From Streptomyces sp. AM 2-1-1 (GTDB lineage Bacteria > Actinomycetota > Actinomycetes > Streptomycetales > Streptomycetaceae): DNA of 64,000 nucleotides. The stretch is taken from assembly GCF_029167645.1 (NCBI RefSeq), contig NZ_CP119147.1, forward strand, positions 1,364,001-1,428,000, given 5' to 3'. The position numbers and the translations under genes were made by a program. Position 1 is the stretch's first letter; each line of letters starts with the position of its first letter. Shown piece after piece: positions 26,108 to 33,787 of the stretch. A model generated the notes under the pieces. It did no database searches. It saw only the letters and a list, made by a program, of their open reading frames with translations, and was not told the DNA's origin.

Positions 26108-27664
26108 GTGAACCACGTACTGTGCGGCCTCGCCGTCAACGAGGCTCTGCCCTTCGAGTTGGTCGGGCACCTGATCGCGGCCGCGGACGCGGACATCGCC
26201 GACGGCCTGGCCGGCCGCGCCGACCTCAGCCGCGAGCAGGCGGCCGACCTGGCCGCGCGGGTCGAGGAGAGCATGGTGCGGCTCGTGTACGAGGGCCGGT
26301 TGACCGCTGCCGACGTCAACCCCCTCACGCAGCCGCAGGCCGCGCTCGCCCTGCTCGACAAGCGTTCCGGTGACCCGGAGTGGGCACGGCTTTTCGCCCA
26401 CGACCCCGACGCCGAGCGCCGCCTGAAGCTGGCCGCCTGTCCCGATCTTCCGGCCGATGTGAGCGAGGTGCTCGCCTCCGACCCGGACGTACGGGTCGTC
26501 GCGGAACTCGCGCTGTGGACCACGGCGGACCTGGCGGCCCGTCTGGCGCGGCACCCGCATGCGGAGGTCCGCCGCGCGGTGGCGGCCAACGAGGCGACGC
26601 CACCCCGGGTCCTGACCATGCTGATCACCGGCGAAGGGCTGCCACCGGCAGAGCAGTGCCTGGTCTGCGACGGTGAGGAGACGCCCTACGCCCACGATCC
26701 GCACTGCCCGAGGCTTGACTGCGACCTTCGGTCCGGCATCTCCTGCGACGGCTCGCGCCAGTCAGCCTTCCACGAGTTGGCCGAGCAGGCGCTGTGGAAC
26801 CCGGCCGCACCGATCGAGGCTCTGCTCCGGTTCGCCGGCCACCCTTCGATGCTGCTGCGCTCCCAGCTCGCTGCCCGCCCCGACCTGCCGCAGGAGGTAG
26901 CGGTGCGACTCTCCGGCGATCCCGTTCCCGGCGTTCGAGCGGAACTGGCGGAGAACCCGGCGATCGACGACACCCTGATCCGTCTGCTGGCCGCCGACCG
27001 CGGACACGACGTACAGCGCAGGCTGGCGCGCAACCCCCGGGTGCCGCTCGACGTTCTGTCCGATCTGGCAGCGGCCACCAAGATCGGCCCGTCCCTGCTG
27101 CCGCGGATCGCCTCCGCTTCCCCCGCCGAGATCGAGGGCTTGGCCAGGTCGTCGAATCCGGTGGTACGCATGCTCCTGGCCGAACGGCGCGATCTGCCGG
27201 CCGAGATCCGGAACGTGCTGGCCGACGACCCCGACGCGAAGGTGGTCAAGTCCATCGCGCGGCATCCCGGCCTCTCGGAGGCCCAGTTGCGGTCCATTGT
27301 CGAGCGCCACGGAGTCCGGGTCGTCGCCAAGGTGGCGGCCAATCCGGAGACCCCGCCCGCCCTGCTGGAGGACCTGACCAGACACGTACCGCCTGTTCGG
27401 AAGGCACTGCGTGAGATCGCCCGGAACCCCGCCGCGACCGGCCCGGCCCTGCTCGCCTGTCTGACGGACAGGGAGGCACGGCGGGTGGCTGCCGGGCACC
27501 CGGCACTGCCGCCAGAGGTCATCGTCGAACTACTCGCCGATCACGACTGGCACGTAGTGGAAGCAGCTGCCGCCAACCCGTCCCTGCCACCGGCCGTGAT
27601 GGCGGAGCTGGTGGGCGCAAGCACATCCGGGAGTCGACCCGGGATGGTCGATTCCAAGGGGTAG
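26108..27664 (+). CDS. Leucine-rich-repeat-variant (LRV/HEAT-like) protein with Cys-rich insert
   Basis: About 518 residues built from repeats of roughly 24 residues with the pattern A-x-x-P-x-L-P-x-x-V-x-x-x-L-A-x-D (for example HPALPPEVIVELLADHDWHV), as in LRV proteins. An insert near 180-215 carries five cysteines (184, 187, 200, 205, 213; CLVC, HCPRLDC, ISC) with histidines, which could bind zinc or an iron-sulfur cluster; the Azotobacter LRV protein has a 4Fe-4S site. Such superhelices bind proteins or nucleic acids. GTG 26108 is chosen because the repeat-containing protein begins there, though its ribosome site is weak. Function unknown. Confidence 0.8.
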   Translation: MNHVLCGLAVNEALPFELVGHLIAAADADIADGLAGRADLSREQAADLAARVEESMVRLVYEGRLTAADVNPLTQPQAALALLDKRSGDPEWARLFAHDPDAERRLKLAACPDLPADVSEVLASDPDVRVVAELALWTTADLAARLARHPHAEVRRAVAANEATPPRVLTMLITGEGLPPAEQCLVCDGEETPYAHDPHCPRLDCDLRSGISCDGSRQSAFHELAEQALWNPAAPIEALLRFAGHPSMLLRSQLAARPDLPQEVAVRLSGDPVPGVRAELAENPAIDDTLIRLLAADRGHDVQRRLARNPRVPLDVLSDLAAATKIGPSLLPRIASASPAEIEGLARSSNPVVRMLLAERRDLPAEIRNVLADDPDAKVVKSIARHPGLSEAQLRSIVERHGVRVVAKVAANPETPPALLEDLTRHVPPVRKALREIARNPAATGPALLACLTDREARRVAAGHPALPPEVIVELLADHDWHVVEAAAANPSLPPAVMAELVGASTSGSRPGMVDSKG

Positions 27665-27815
27665 GTGCGGCTGCGGGGTCCACTGAGTCTTTCCGATTCC
27701 CGTGTTCGGCGACCCCTGTGGGAACAAGCAGGTCCGGCTGACAGCCCTCGTACGGGGACAGTCGACGGGATCAGATACTGGCCTTCGATGCAGGCACGGA
27801 TGAGGAGCAGGACCA

Positions 27816-28325
27816 ATGACCACCGACCATCGCACAGGACCGCCCAGCTTCGGCAGCGAACGCGACATGCTGCGGGCTTTCCTCGACTACCACCGCGCGA
27901 CCCTCGCCATGAAGTGCGAAGGGCTCACCGACGAGGAGCTGCGGCAGCAGTCGATGCCGCCGTCCACGCTTTCACTGCTCGGTCTGGTGCGGCACATGGC
28001 GGAGGTGGAGCGTGCGTGGTTCCGTCGGGTGTTCGAGGACAACGACGCGCCCATGGTCTGGTCCGACAAGATCGACTTTCAGGCGGCGTACGACGCGAGT
28101 GCGTCAACCAGGGACGAGGCGTTCGTGGCCTGGGATGCCGAGGTGGAGAACTCGCGCCGTGTCGAGCGGGAGGCTGAGTCCCTGGAGCAGGCCGGGTACC
28201 AGCCACGATGGGGCGAGGAGGTGTCGCTGCGGATGGTGATGGTGCACGTGCTTCTGGAGTACGGCCGCCACAACGGGCACGCGGACCTGCTGCGCGAAGG
28301 TGTCGACGGGACCGTGGGCGCCTGA
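27816..28325 (+). CDS. DinB/DUF664-family protein
   Basis: A 169-residue four-helix-bundle protein of the DinB superfamily, DUF664 branch. Typical family segments are LLGLVRHMAEVERAWF (about 55-70) and EYGRHNGHADLLRE near the C-terminus, which supply the three metal-binding histidines (around 61, 147 and 151). Relatives include mycothiol-dependent transferases and isomerases, which suits an actinomycete. Start ATG 27816 follows GGAG. It stands alone between the LRV gene and an IS remnant. The substrate is unknown. Confidence 0.88.
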   Translation: MTTDHRTGPPSFGSERDMLRAFLDYHRATLAMKCEGLTDEELRQQSMPPSTLSLLGLVRHMAEVERAWFRRVFEDNDAPMVWSDKIDFQAAYDASASTRDEAFVAWDAEVENSRRVEREAESLEQAGYQPRWGEEVSLRMVMVHVLLEYGRHNGHADLLREGVDGTVGA

Positions 28326-28416
28326 GTCCGCGGAAGCCTTCCATCGCCACATGCTGACTTGTTCGGAGAAACACCCGCGGGGTCGGAAGGAGGAAGTCCA
28401 ACGTCAGTGTGTGGGA

Positions 28417-28690
28417 ACGGACTTGGACTCCCTCGCCACCGCACTCCCTGTGAAGACCGACGACCCGCTGAAGGACTCACCGCACCTGGCGTCCGGCGGT
28501 CGGTATCGCCCCCCAACTGACCGATGCCGAGTTGGTCACACTCGCGATGATGCAGGCCAGGCCGGGCTTCACCTCCGAGGCCAAGTGGCTCCCCCCGCCC
28601 GGGCCCGGCAGACGCTGATCGGCGACAAGAACTGCTTCGGCCGCGACTTCGAGCGCCAGTGGGCCGAGCAGGACCAACCGGTGTTGACTT
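28417..28690 (+). pseudogene. IS982-like transposase remnant
   Basis: Broken pieces of an IS982-family transposase appear in two frames: TDLDSLATAL ... DDPLKDSPHL from 28417, then QLTDAELVTLAMMQA and FTSEAKWL in a shifted frame from 28496, then, back in the first frame from 28615, IGDKNCFGRDFERQWAEQ, which belongs near the catalytic core. At least one frameshift and a large internal deletion make it inactive. No terminal inverted repeats could be defined. Recognition rests on remembered family wording, so the family name is moderate. Confidence 0.65.
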
Positions 28691-28717
28691 CCGCGTCTAG
28701 TGTGGATTCACTAGACG
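28684..28717 (+). promoter_or_regulatory. Promoter-like TTGACT with overlapping inverted-repeat operator
   Basis: TTGACT at 28684-28689 is a possible -35. Directly after it lies a perfect inverted repeat with 9-base arms CGTCTAGTG (28694-28702) and CACTAGACG (28709-28717) around TGGATT, covering where a -10 would fall. It is about 65-90 bases before the STAS gene. CTAG is rare in such genomes, which makes chance symmetry less likely. It is probably a repressor operator for the signalling operon. Confidence 0.5.
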
Positions 28718-28782
28718 AGAGCTGATGCTCCCGCACTATGGCGAGTCTCGGCAGCTGTCGACGGAGGGCCCGCGGAGAGCTC

Positions 28783-29268
28783 ATGGAATCCCACGCAGAG
28801 GCAGACTCCACACGCACCCAGGGGACGGTCCGGGATGCTGTGGCCGTTCCACCGTTCATGGCGCGTACGGCAGTTCACGCGGGCGTCGCCCGTGTGGTCC
28901 TCGTCGGCGACCTCGACATGGACACCGCACCCCACGTCGGGAGCGTGGTCGCGGCATGCCTGGCGGAAGGCTCCACGTGTCTGCGCCTCGACATGACGGG
29001 CGTCTCCTTCTGCGACTGCGCGGGTCTGAGCGCCTTACTCGGGGCGCGCGCCGCCGCACTGCGAGCGGGCGTGGACGTCGCCGTGGAAGGGATCGGTGCC
29101 GGAACACAGGTGGCGCGACTGCTCTCCCTGATCGGGGTCGACACGTTCCTCGCCGAGCGGAAGGCGCCGGTGGACGCGGACCCGGTCAGCCGTCGCTCCG
29201 CGGGCGCCGTCCCGCCTCCTCACAAGCCGCGGCGACTGCCGCCGAGCCACGGTCCCAGCGCCTTCTGA
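28783..29268 (+). CDS. STAS-domain anti-sigma factor antagonist-like protein
   Basis: About 161 residues. A STAS domain spans about 25-125, with VVLVGDLDMDTAP and the loop VSFCDCAGLSALLGAR. In active antagonists this loop carries a phosphorylatable Ser (DSSG-like); here it reads D-C-A-G, so the usual phosphosite is absent. A disordered, proline-rich tail follows. ATG 28783 is preferred to the in-frame ATG 28738 because GGAGAG sits just upstream of it. It heads a cluster of signalling genes. It may be a non-regulated (constitutive) antagonist or a scaffold. Confidence 0.85.
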   Translation: MESHAEADSTRTQGTVRDAVAVPPFMARTAVHAGVARVVLVGDLDMDTAPHVGSVVAACLAEGSTCLRLDMTGVSFCDCAGLSALLGARAAALRAGVDVAVEGIGAGTQVARLLSLIGVDTFLAERKAPVDADPVSRRSAGAVPPPHKPRRLPPSHGPSAF

Positions 29269-29305
29269 CATGATGTCGGCCCCCGCCACCTGCAAGGACG
29301 TACCG

Positions 29306-29962
29306 ATGCCCGCCCCGCGCCCAGACAGCCGACCGGTCAGGATCCTGTTGGTCGAGGACCACGACATGGTGGCCGAGGCGATCTGCCTCGCGTGGGAGCG
29401 ATCACCCGATCTGGAGGTCGTGGCGCGCGCGGCGTCGGTGTCGTCGGCGCTGGCCGACGCGGCGCGGTACGAGCCGGACGTCGTGCTGATGGACCGACGC
29501 CTGCCCGACGGTGACGGGGTCACCGCCATCGCCGATCTGCTGGCTCTCCTCCCGGACGTGCGTGTGCTCATCCTGGCGGCGGAGGGAAGCGGTTCCGTCG
29601 CCGCGCGGGTCGCGGAGCGGGGCGGGGCCGGAATGATCCTGAAGGCCAACGGTCTGCGGGAGCTGGAGGACGCCGTCCGGCGGGTGGCGGCGGGCGAGAT
29701 GGTCTTCGGCCCGGACGTCCTGGGTGATGTGCTGCGGCGGCTCACCGGCAGGGCGCCGGCGGTCGGTGGCGACCTGACGCCCCGGGAGCGGGAGGCTCTC
29801 GGTCTGCTGGCCGAAGGCCGTACGACCGCGGAGATCAGCGTCCACCTCGGGGTCGCCCTGAACACGGGGCGCAACCACGTCCAGCGGGTGCTGCACAAGC
29901 TGGGGGCCCGTTCCCAGCTGGAAGCGGTGGCGATCGCCCGGCGCGAGGGCCTCCTCGCATGA
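29306..29962 (+). CDS. NarL-type response regulator
   Basis: A 218-residue regulator. The receiver domain has VEDHD near the N-terminus and Asp in VVLMDRRLPDGDG as phospho-acceptor; the LuxR-type helix-turn-helix begins LTPREREALGLLAEGRTTAEIS. In the recognition helix region the common T-V-K-N/T-H is replaced by NTGRNHVQRVL. ATG 29306 has AAGGAC upstream; ATGs at 29270/29273 lack one. Its stop overlaps the next gene, a PAS kinase (ATGA), so the two are coupled and almost certainly partners. Confidence 0.93.
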   Translation: MPAPRPDSRPVRILLVEDHDMVAEAICLAWERSPDLEVVARAASVSSALADAARYEPDVVLMDRRLPDGDGVTAIADLLALLPDVRVLILAAEGSGSVAARVAERGGAGMILKANGLRELEDAVRRVAAGEMVFGPDVLGDVLRRLTGRAPAVGGDLTPREREALGLLAEGRTTAEISVHLGVALNTGRNHVQRVLHKLGARSQLEAVAIARREGLLA

Positions 29963-31062
29963 CGCCGGAGCCGGGACCGCACCGGTGGGAGCGGAAGCAG
30001 GCGGCTCCGCTGTCGGAGGAGGCGTTCACCCTGCTGGTGCAGGGGGTGCTGGACTACGGCATCTTCATGCTCGACCCGCAGGGCTACATCATCAGCTGGA
30101 ACGCGGGCGCGGAGCGGATCAAGGGGTATCAGGCCGCCGACATCCTCGGGCAGCACTTCTCCGTCTTCTACCCGCCCGAGGACCAGTCCTCGGGGAAACC
30201 GCAGTGGGAGCTGGAGACCGCCGTCGCCGAGGGCCGGCTCGAGGACGAGGGCTGGCGCGTCCGTCAGGACGGTTCCCGGTTCTGGGCGAACGTGGTCATC
30301 ACCGCCCTGTGGGACGAGAACGGCGTACTGCAGGGCTTCGGCAAGGTCACCCGTGACATGTCCGAACGGCGGGCGGCGCAGCATGCCCTCGTCGAGAGAC
30401 GGCGGTTGTTCGATCATCTGGTCCAGGCGCAGGAGGTGGAACGGCGTCGCATCGCGTGGGACGTCCATGACGACTCCATCCAGGCCATGGTCGCGGTGGG
30501 GATGCGACTCGAACTGCTGGCGGACCAGGTCGCGGAGCCGCACTCCGCGGAGCTGCTCCGTCTCGACGCGTCGGTGCGGGAGGCGATCGGTCGCCTCCGC
30601 AGTCTGACCTTCCGGCTACATCCTCCGGGGATCGACCGGCACGGTTTGGTCGAAGGGCTCTCCAGCCACCTGGACGACGTGGTGGGCATCTCGTGGGGAA
30701 TGGAGTACTCCTTCGACCACGCGCTGGAGCACGAGCCCGCACCGGAGACGGCCATCACCATCTTCCGCATCGTCCAGGAAGCGCTGCTCAACGTGCGCAA
30801 GCACGCGCGGGCGAGCAGGGTCGACGTCCGTCTCACCTCGGTCGACGGGGGCATTCTGACGCGGGTCGTGGACGACGGCACCGGCTCTCCGATGTCCCAG
30901 GACGGCACCCGCGAGCATTTCGGGGTCATCGAGATGCGGGAGCGGGCCGAGACGGCCGGGGGCTGGTGGTCCTTGCACAGTCGCCCGGGTGCGGGGACGA
31001 CGGTCGAGTTCTGGGTGCCGAATCCCCTGCCGCTTCCGACGCCGACGGACGGCAAGCCGTGA
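29959..31062 (+). CDS. PAS-domain sensor histidine kinase
   Basis: A 367-residue soluble kinase. A PAS domain spans about 25-135 (GIFMLDPQGYIISWNAGAE, FYPPEDQ, GFGKVTRDMSERRAA), then a HisKA_3 domain with the phospho-His in RRIAWDVHDDSIQAM (about residue 170), then HATPase (about 260-360) with a clear N-box (IVQEALLNVRKHA). No membrane segment, so it senses an intracellular cue through PAS. Overlaps the upstream regulator (ATGA) and the downstream receiver gene (GTGA). Confidence 0.94.
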   Translation: MTPEPGPHRWERKQAAPLSEEAFTLLVQGVLDYGIFMLDPQGYIISWNAGAERIKGYQAADILGQHFSVFYPPEDQSSGKPQWELETAVAEGRLEDEGWRVRQDGSRFWANVVITALWDENGVLQGFGKVTRDMSERRAAQHALVERRRLFDHLVQAQEVERRRIAWDVHDDSIQAMVAVGMRLELLADQVAEPHSAELLRLDASVREAIGRLRSLTFRLHPPGIDRHGLVEGLSSHLDDVVGISWGMEYSFDHALEHEPAPETAITIFRIVQEALLNVRKHARASRVDVRLTSVDGGILTRVVDDGTGSPMSQDGTREHFGVIEMRERAETAGGWWSLHSRPGAGTTVEFWVPNPLPLPTPTDGKP

Positions 31063-31463
31063 CCGCGGGGGCACCGGGCGGTCTCCCCGGTCCGTCTCCG
31101 CTCAGCGTCCTTCTGTGCGACGACAACCCGATGATCCTGGAGTCCCTGGGCGACGTCGTGCGGGCCCAGTCCGACATGGAGATCGTGGGTACCGCGCGCG
31201 ACGGCGCCCGGGCGCTCGAACTCGCGCAGCGGCTCCGGCCCGACATCGTGGTCCTGGACGTCCGCTTCCCCGGTGGAGGCCCCTCGGTGGCCCGGGAGAT
31301 CGCACGCTGTTCACCGGACAGCCGGATCGTGGCGTTCTCCGCCTACGACTACAAGGGCTCCGCCGAGCAGATGCTGAGCGTCGGCGTCCTGGAGTACGTG
31401 CTCAAGGGCGTGAGCAATCGGGACTTCCTCGCGGCTCTCCGCCGGGCGGCGGGACCCCGGTGA
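31059..31463 (+). CDS. Receiver-only response regulator
   Basis: A 134-residue single receiver domain with CDDNP acidic pocket and Asp in IVVLDVRFPGGG, a conserved KG (lysine) near VLEYVLKGVS, and no output domain. GTG 31059 overlaps the kinase stop (GTGA). Such proteins act by phosphate shuttling or protein contact; here it could compete with the DNA-binding regulator at 29306 for the PAS kinase phosphoryl group. Confidence 0.9.
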   Translation: MTAGAPGGLPGPSPLSVLLCDDNPMILESLGDVVRAQSDMEIVGTARDGARALELAQRLRPDIVVLDVRFPGGGPSVAREIARCSPDSRIVAFSAYDYKGSAEQMLSVGVLEYVLKGVSNRDFLAALRRAAGPR

Positions 31464-31508
31464 GGGCCGGATGCGGCGGCGGCCGACGCGGACCTGGTGG
31501 TGGGGCGG

Positions 31509-31532
31509 CGGGCCGTCCTGGGGGACGGCCCG
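31509..31532. terminator. Bidirectional hairpin between convergent signalling operons
   Basis: CGGGCCGTCC, loop TGGG, GGACGGCCCG: a perfect 10-bp stem lying between the stop of the receiver gene (31463) and the stop of the MEDS-ATPase gene (31535). Confidence 0.75.
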
Positions 31533-31534
31533 GC

Positions 31535-32488
31535 TCACTCCAGACCCATGTGGAGCCGCAGGACGAGTCCCTCGGCGCCCGCGCGGATCTCGACCAGATC
31601 GCACAGCTGATGCATGATCCACACACCTCGGCCACCGGTCGCCGCCCGGGGATCGGGCCGGCGGCGGCCCGTGAGGGGGTCGGTCAGGAGCCCCTGGTCG
31701 CGGATCTCCGCGACCAGTTCACCCCTCTCGCGCCACATGCGCAGGATTCCGTGGCCGCCGCCGTGCCGCACCGAGTTGCCGGTCGCCTCGCTGATGGCGA
31801 GGAGCCAGTCCGTACGGCGGACCGGTGGCAGACCGACGGCGTCCGCCCAGCGCTCGGCCTCGTCACGGACGAGCGCGAGACCCTCCTCGCCGAAGGGGAC
31901 GACGACGGCGTCCGACGGTTCGGGCAGCGGGGCGTCGCAGTCGCGGCAGACCTCGTGCGGATCGGCGTAGCCGGAGCTGGCGCGGTACGCCCCCGGTTCA
32001 CCGACCACCGGGTGGGTGCGGTACGCCTGCGCCAGCACGTCTTCGGGCAAGGCGGTGTCGTAGGGGCACAGGATGCTGACGGGACGCCCGGTGAACGCGA
32101 GGTTGATCAGCGCTTCGTGGCGCGTGGCCTCCAGCGACTCCGCCGGCGTGCGCCCGACCCAGATCGGCTCTCCCACGATCGATGCCTGGGTGCACGTGTT
32201 CCGCCCCTTGTCCGCGAACTCCTGGAGCATCGAGAGGATGCGCCCCGGATTGCGTCCCGCCTGGCGCATGTCCACCCAGGTGACGCCGTCCCCCTCGACG
32301 TGGTCCCGCAGCAAGGCGAGCTGGGGACCGGGCACGGCCACCAGCACGGAGTGGCGGCGGTCCACGGCGTCCTGGACGAACGACCCGACTCCGTCGAGGT
32401 ACTCGTCCCTGGTGCCGTAGAACAGTGCCGGATGGTAGAAGGCCGCCTGGGGGCCGGGTTCGGTCGAAAGCGTTCCGTATGTCGTCAT
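31535..32488 (-). CDS. MEDS-domain anti-sigma-type ATPase (RsbA-like)
   Basis: A 317-residue protein. The N-terminal MEDS domain (about 15-170; HPALFYGTRDEYLDGVGSF) is the sensory domain known from DcmR-type proteins. The C-terminal HATPase_c domain (about 195-315; LLAISEATGNSVRHGGG, GGRGVWIMHQL) is of the serine-kinase anti-sigma type. A CxxC (VCRDCD) lies in the linker and could be redox- or metal-sensitive. It overlaps the MEDS-STAS gene by ATGA, so sensor-ATPase and sensor-STAS are made together, a partner-switching pair. Confidence 0.9.
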   Translation of the reverse strand: MTTYGTLSTEPGPQAAFYHPALFYGTRDEYLDGVGSFVQDAVDRRHSVLVAVPGPQLALLRDHVEGDGVTWVDMRQAGRNPGRILSMLQEFADKGRNTCTQASIVGEPIWVGRTPAESLEATRHEALINLAFTGRPVSILCPYDTALPEDVLAQAYRTHPVVGEPGAYRASSGYADPHEVCRDCDAPLPEPSDAVVVPFGEEGLALVRDEAERWADAVGLPPVRRTDWLLAISEATGNSVRHGGGHGILRMWRERGELVAEIRDQGLLTDPLTGRRRPDPRAATGGRGVWIMHQLCDLVEIRAGAEGLVLRLHMGLE

Positions 32489-33336
32489 CGGTCCACGACC
32501 TCCACCATGGAATCAAGCTCCGGGAACAGTCGCAGTAGTCGTCGCACGGCAGGAGGGGCCTGCCGCATCCTCAGTCGGGTCCCTCCCGGCCGCACGGCCG
32601 CGGCCTCGGCCAGCACGGCCAGCGACGCCGAGTCGAGGTGACGCAGGCCGGCCAGGTCGAGTTCCATCGGCTGGACCTTCGAGCCGGAGACGGCGGCGGC
32701 CGCGGACGCGACGGCGTCCCGGGTGTCGTATCCGGCCGACCCGGACAGCGCCAGGCCCGGCCGGTCCGCCAGGGGCGCCACCCGAAGGGCCGGCTCGGCG
32801 TACGGTTCCCCCTCGTGTGTCAGGTGGGCGCCCGCGAGCATCCCCACGTACGCGTCGGTGAGCAGGCGGCGGTCGTAGAAGCACCACGCCTTCAACGGCA
32901 GTCGCGCGAACACCTCGTGGTGCATGCGCAGTTCGTACTCCAGCAACCGGTCGGCGCCGGTGACGTCCCGCGCTCCCCAGGACATCTCACCGATCGCCCG
33001 CAGCCCCGGGTAGCCCGAGGCGCGGGCCGCCTCCGCCACGTCGAACCAGAGCCCGATCATCGCGTCGGGATCGAAGCGCGAGCCCGCCAGGTACGTCTGT
33101 GCGGCGACCGACACGGACAACTGCCCGCGCGACACGGCTCCCGCCGCGTCGATCCCCGCGTCGGTGAGGGCGCGCAGGACCCGTTCGGGGGCGGTGGTGT
33201 CCGCGAAGTACTGCACCTGTTCGCCCTTTTCCAGCCCGCCGCGGACGACGGCGGCGAGGTGTTCGGCCCACTGCCGGTCGTCGGAGAAGACCACACTGTG
33301 GTGGCATCCCTGCACCGGCTCCGTCTCCCCGGGCAC
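32485..33336 (-). CDS. MEDS-domain plus STAS-domain regulator
   Basis: A 283-residue protein: MEDS domain about 10-175 (GCHHSVVFSDDRQWAEHL) and STAS domain about 195-280 (MELDLAGLRHLDSASLAVLAEAA). The STAS loop reads L-D-S-A-S-L, retaining serines that could be phosphorylated. GTG 33336 is chosen because GGAGG ends seven bases before it; the GTG at 33342 is only one base away from that site. It is coupled to the MEDS-ATPase downstream. It probably antagonises that ATPase or another anti-sigma factor. Confidence 0.88.
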   Translation of the reverse strand: MPGETEPVQGCHHSVVFSDDRQWAEHLAAVVRGGLEKGEQVQYFADTTAPERVLRALTDAGIDAAGAVSRGQLSVSVAAQTYLAGSRFDPDAMIGLWFDVAEAARASGYPGLRAIGEMSWGARDVTGADRLLEYELRMHHEVFARLPLKAWCFYDRRLLTDAYVGMLAGAHLTHEGEPYAEPALRVAPLADRPGLALSGSAGYDTRDAVASAAAAVSGSKVQPMELDLAGLRHLDSASLAVLAEAAAVRPGGTRLRMRQAPPAVRRLLRLFPELDSMVEVVDR

Positions 33337-33787
33337 CGGCACCCCTCCACCCTTCGGCACGCCACTCCTCGTCGTCCTGTCCGCCCTTGCGGCTCCTCGC
33401 CCGGATCCCGCCGGGCCCGCGCGGACCGGCACCACTCCCCCGTCCGGCCCGGTCCGGCCGGAAGGCCCTCACTCTCCCGACCATGGAAACACGGATGGGG
33501 CGCGTCCGACGCGCCGGTGCCCGCTCCCGGGCCGGGACGCGTCGGGCGGAAGGACTCCCGGGGCGAACGCTTCGACCCTGGTGGGAGCTGCCCGGAGCAG
33601 GGCACGGGTGTTCCGGCCTCGCCGGACGATCTTCCGGTCGTCCGCTCCCGCATGTGGCCGGGATCTCGGCGACCCGCCCGTGCGCACCGCGCGACGGGAC
33701 CGGCACCGGTGGGCTGTCAGGAGGTCCGTCCCGCCGGGGCGGCCGGCCGCGCGGCCCCTCCCGCCGCGCCTCGCCACCCGCCGGGGC
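33337..33787. other. Gene-free stretch between VWA and MEDS-STAS genes
   Basis: 451 bp with no frame that has both a ribosome site and protein-like composition. It must contain the promoter of the MEDS operon. No clear -35/-10 pair or repeat was recognised. Confidence 0.45.

Noticed and set aside
24816..26111. Long plus-strand open frame covering the SARP-accE gap, accE and the LRV leader
   Set aside because: Pro/Arg/Ala-only composition, no ribosome site, and it overlaps the well-supported accE in another frame.
28738..28782. Earlier ATG 28738 as start of the STAS protein
   Set aside because: No ribosome site precedes it, whereas GGAGAG directly precedes ATG 28783.
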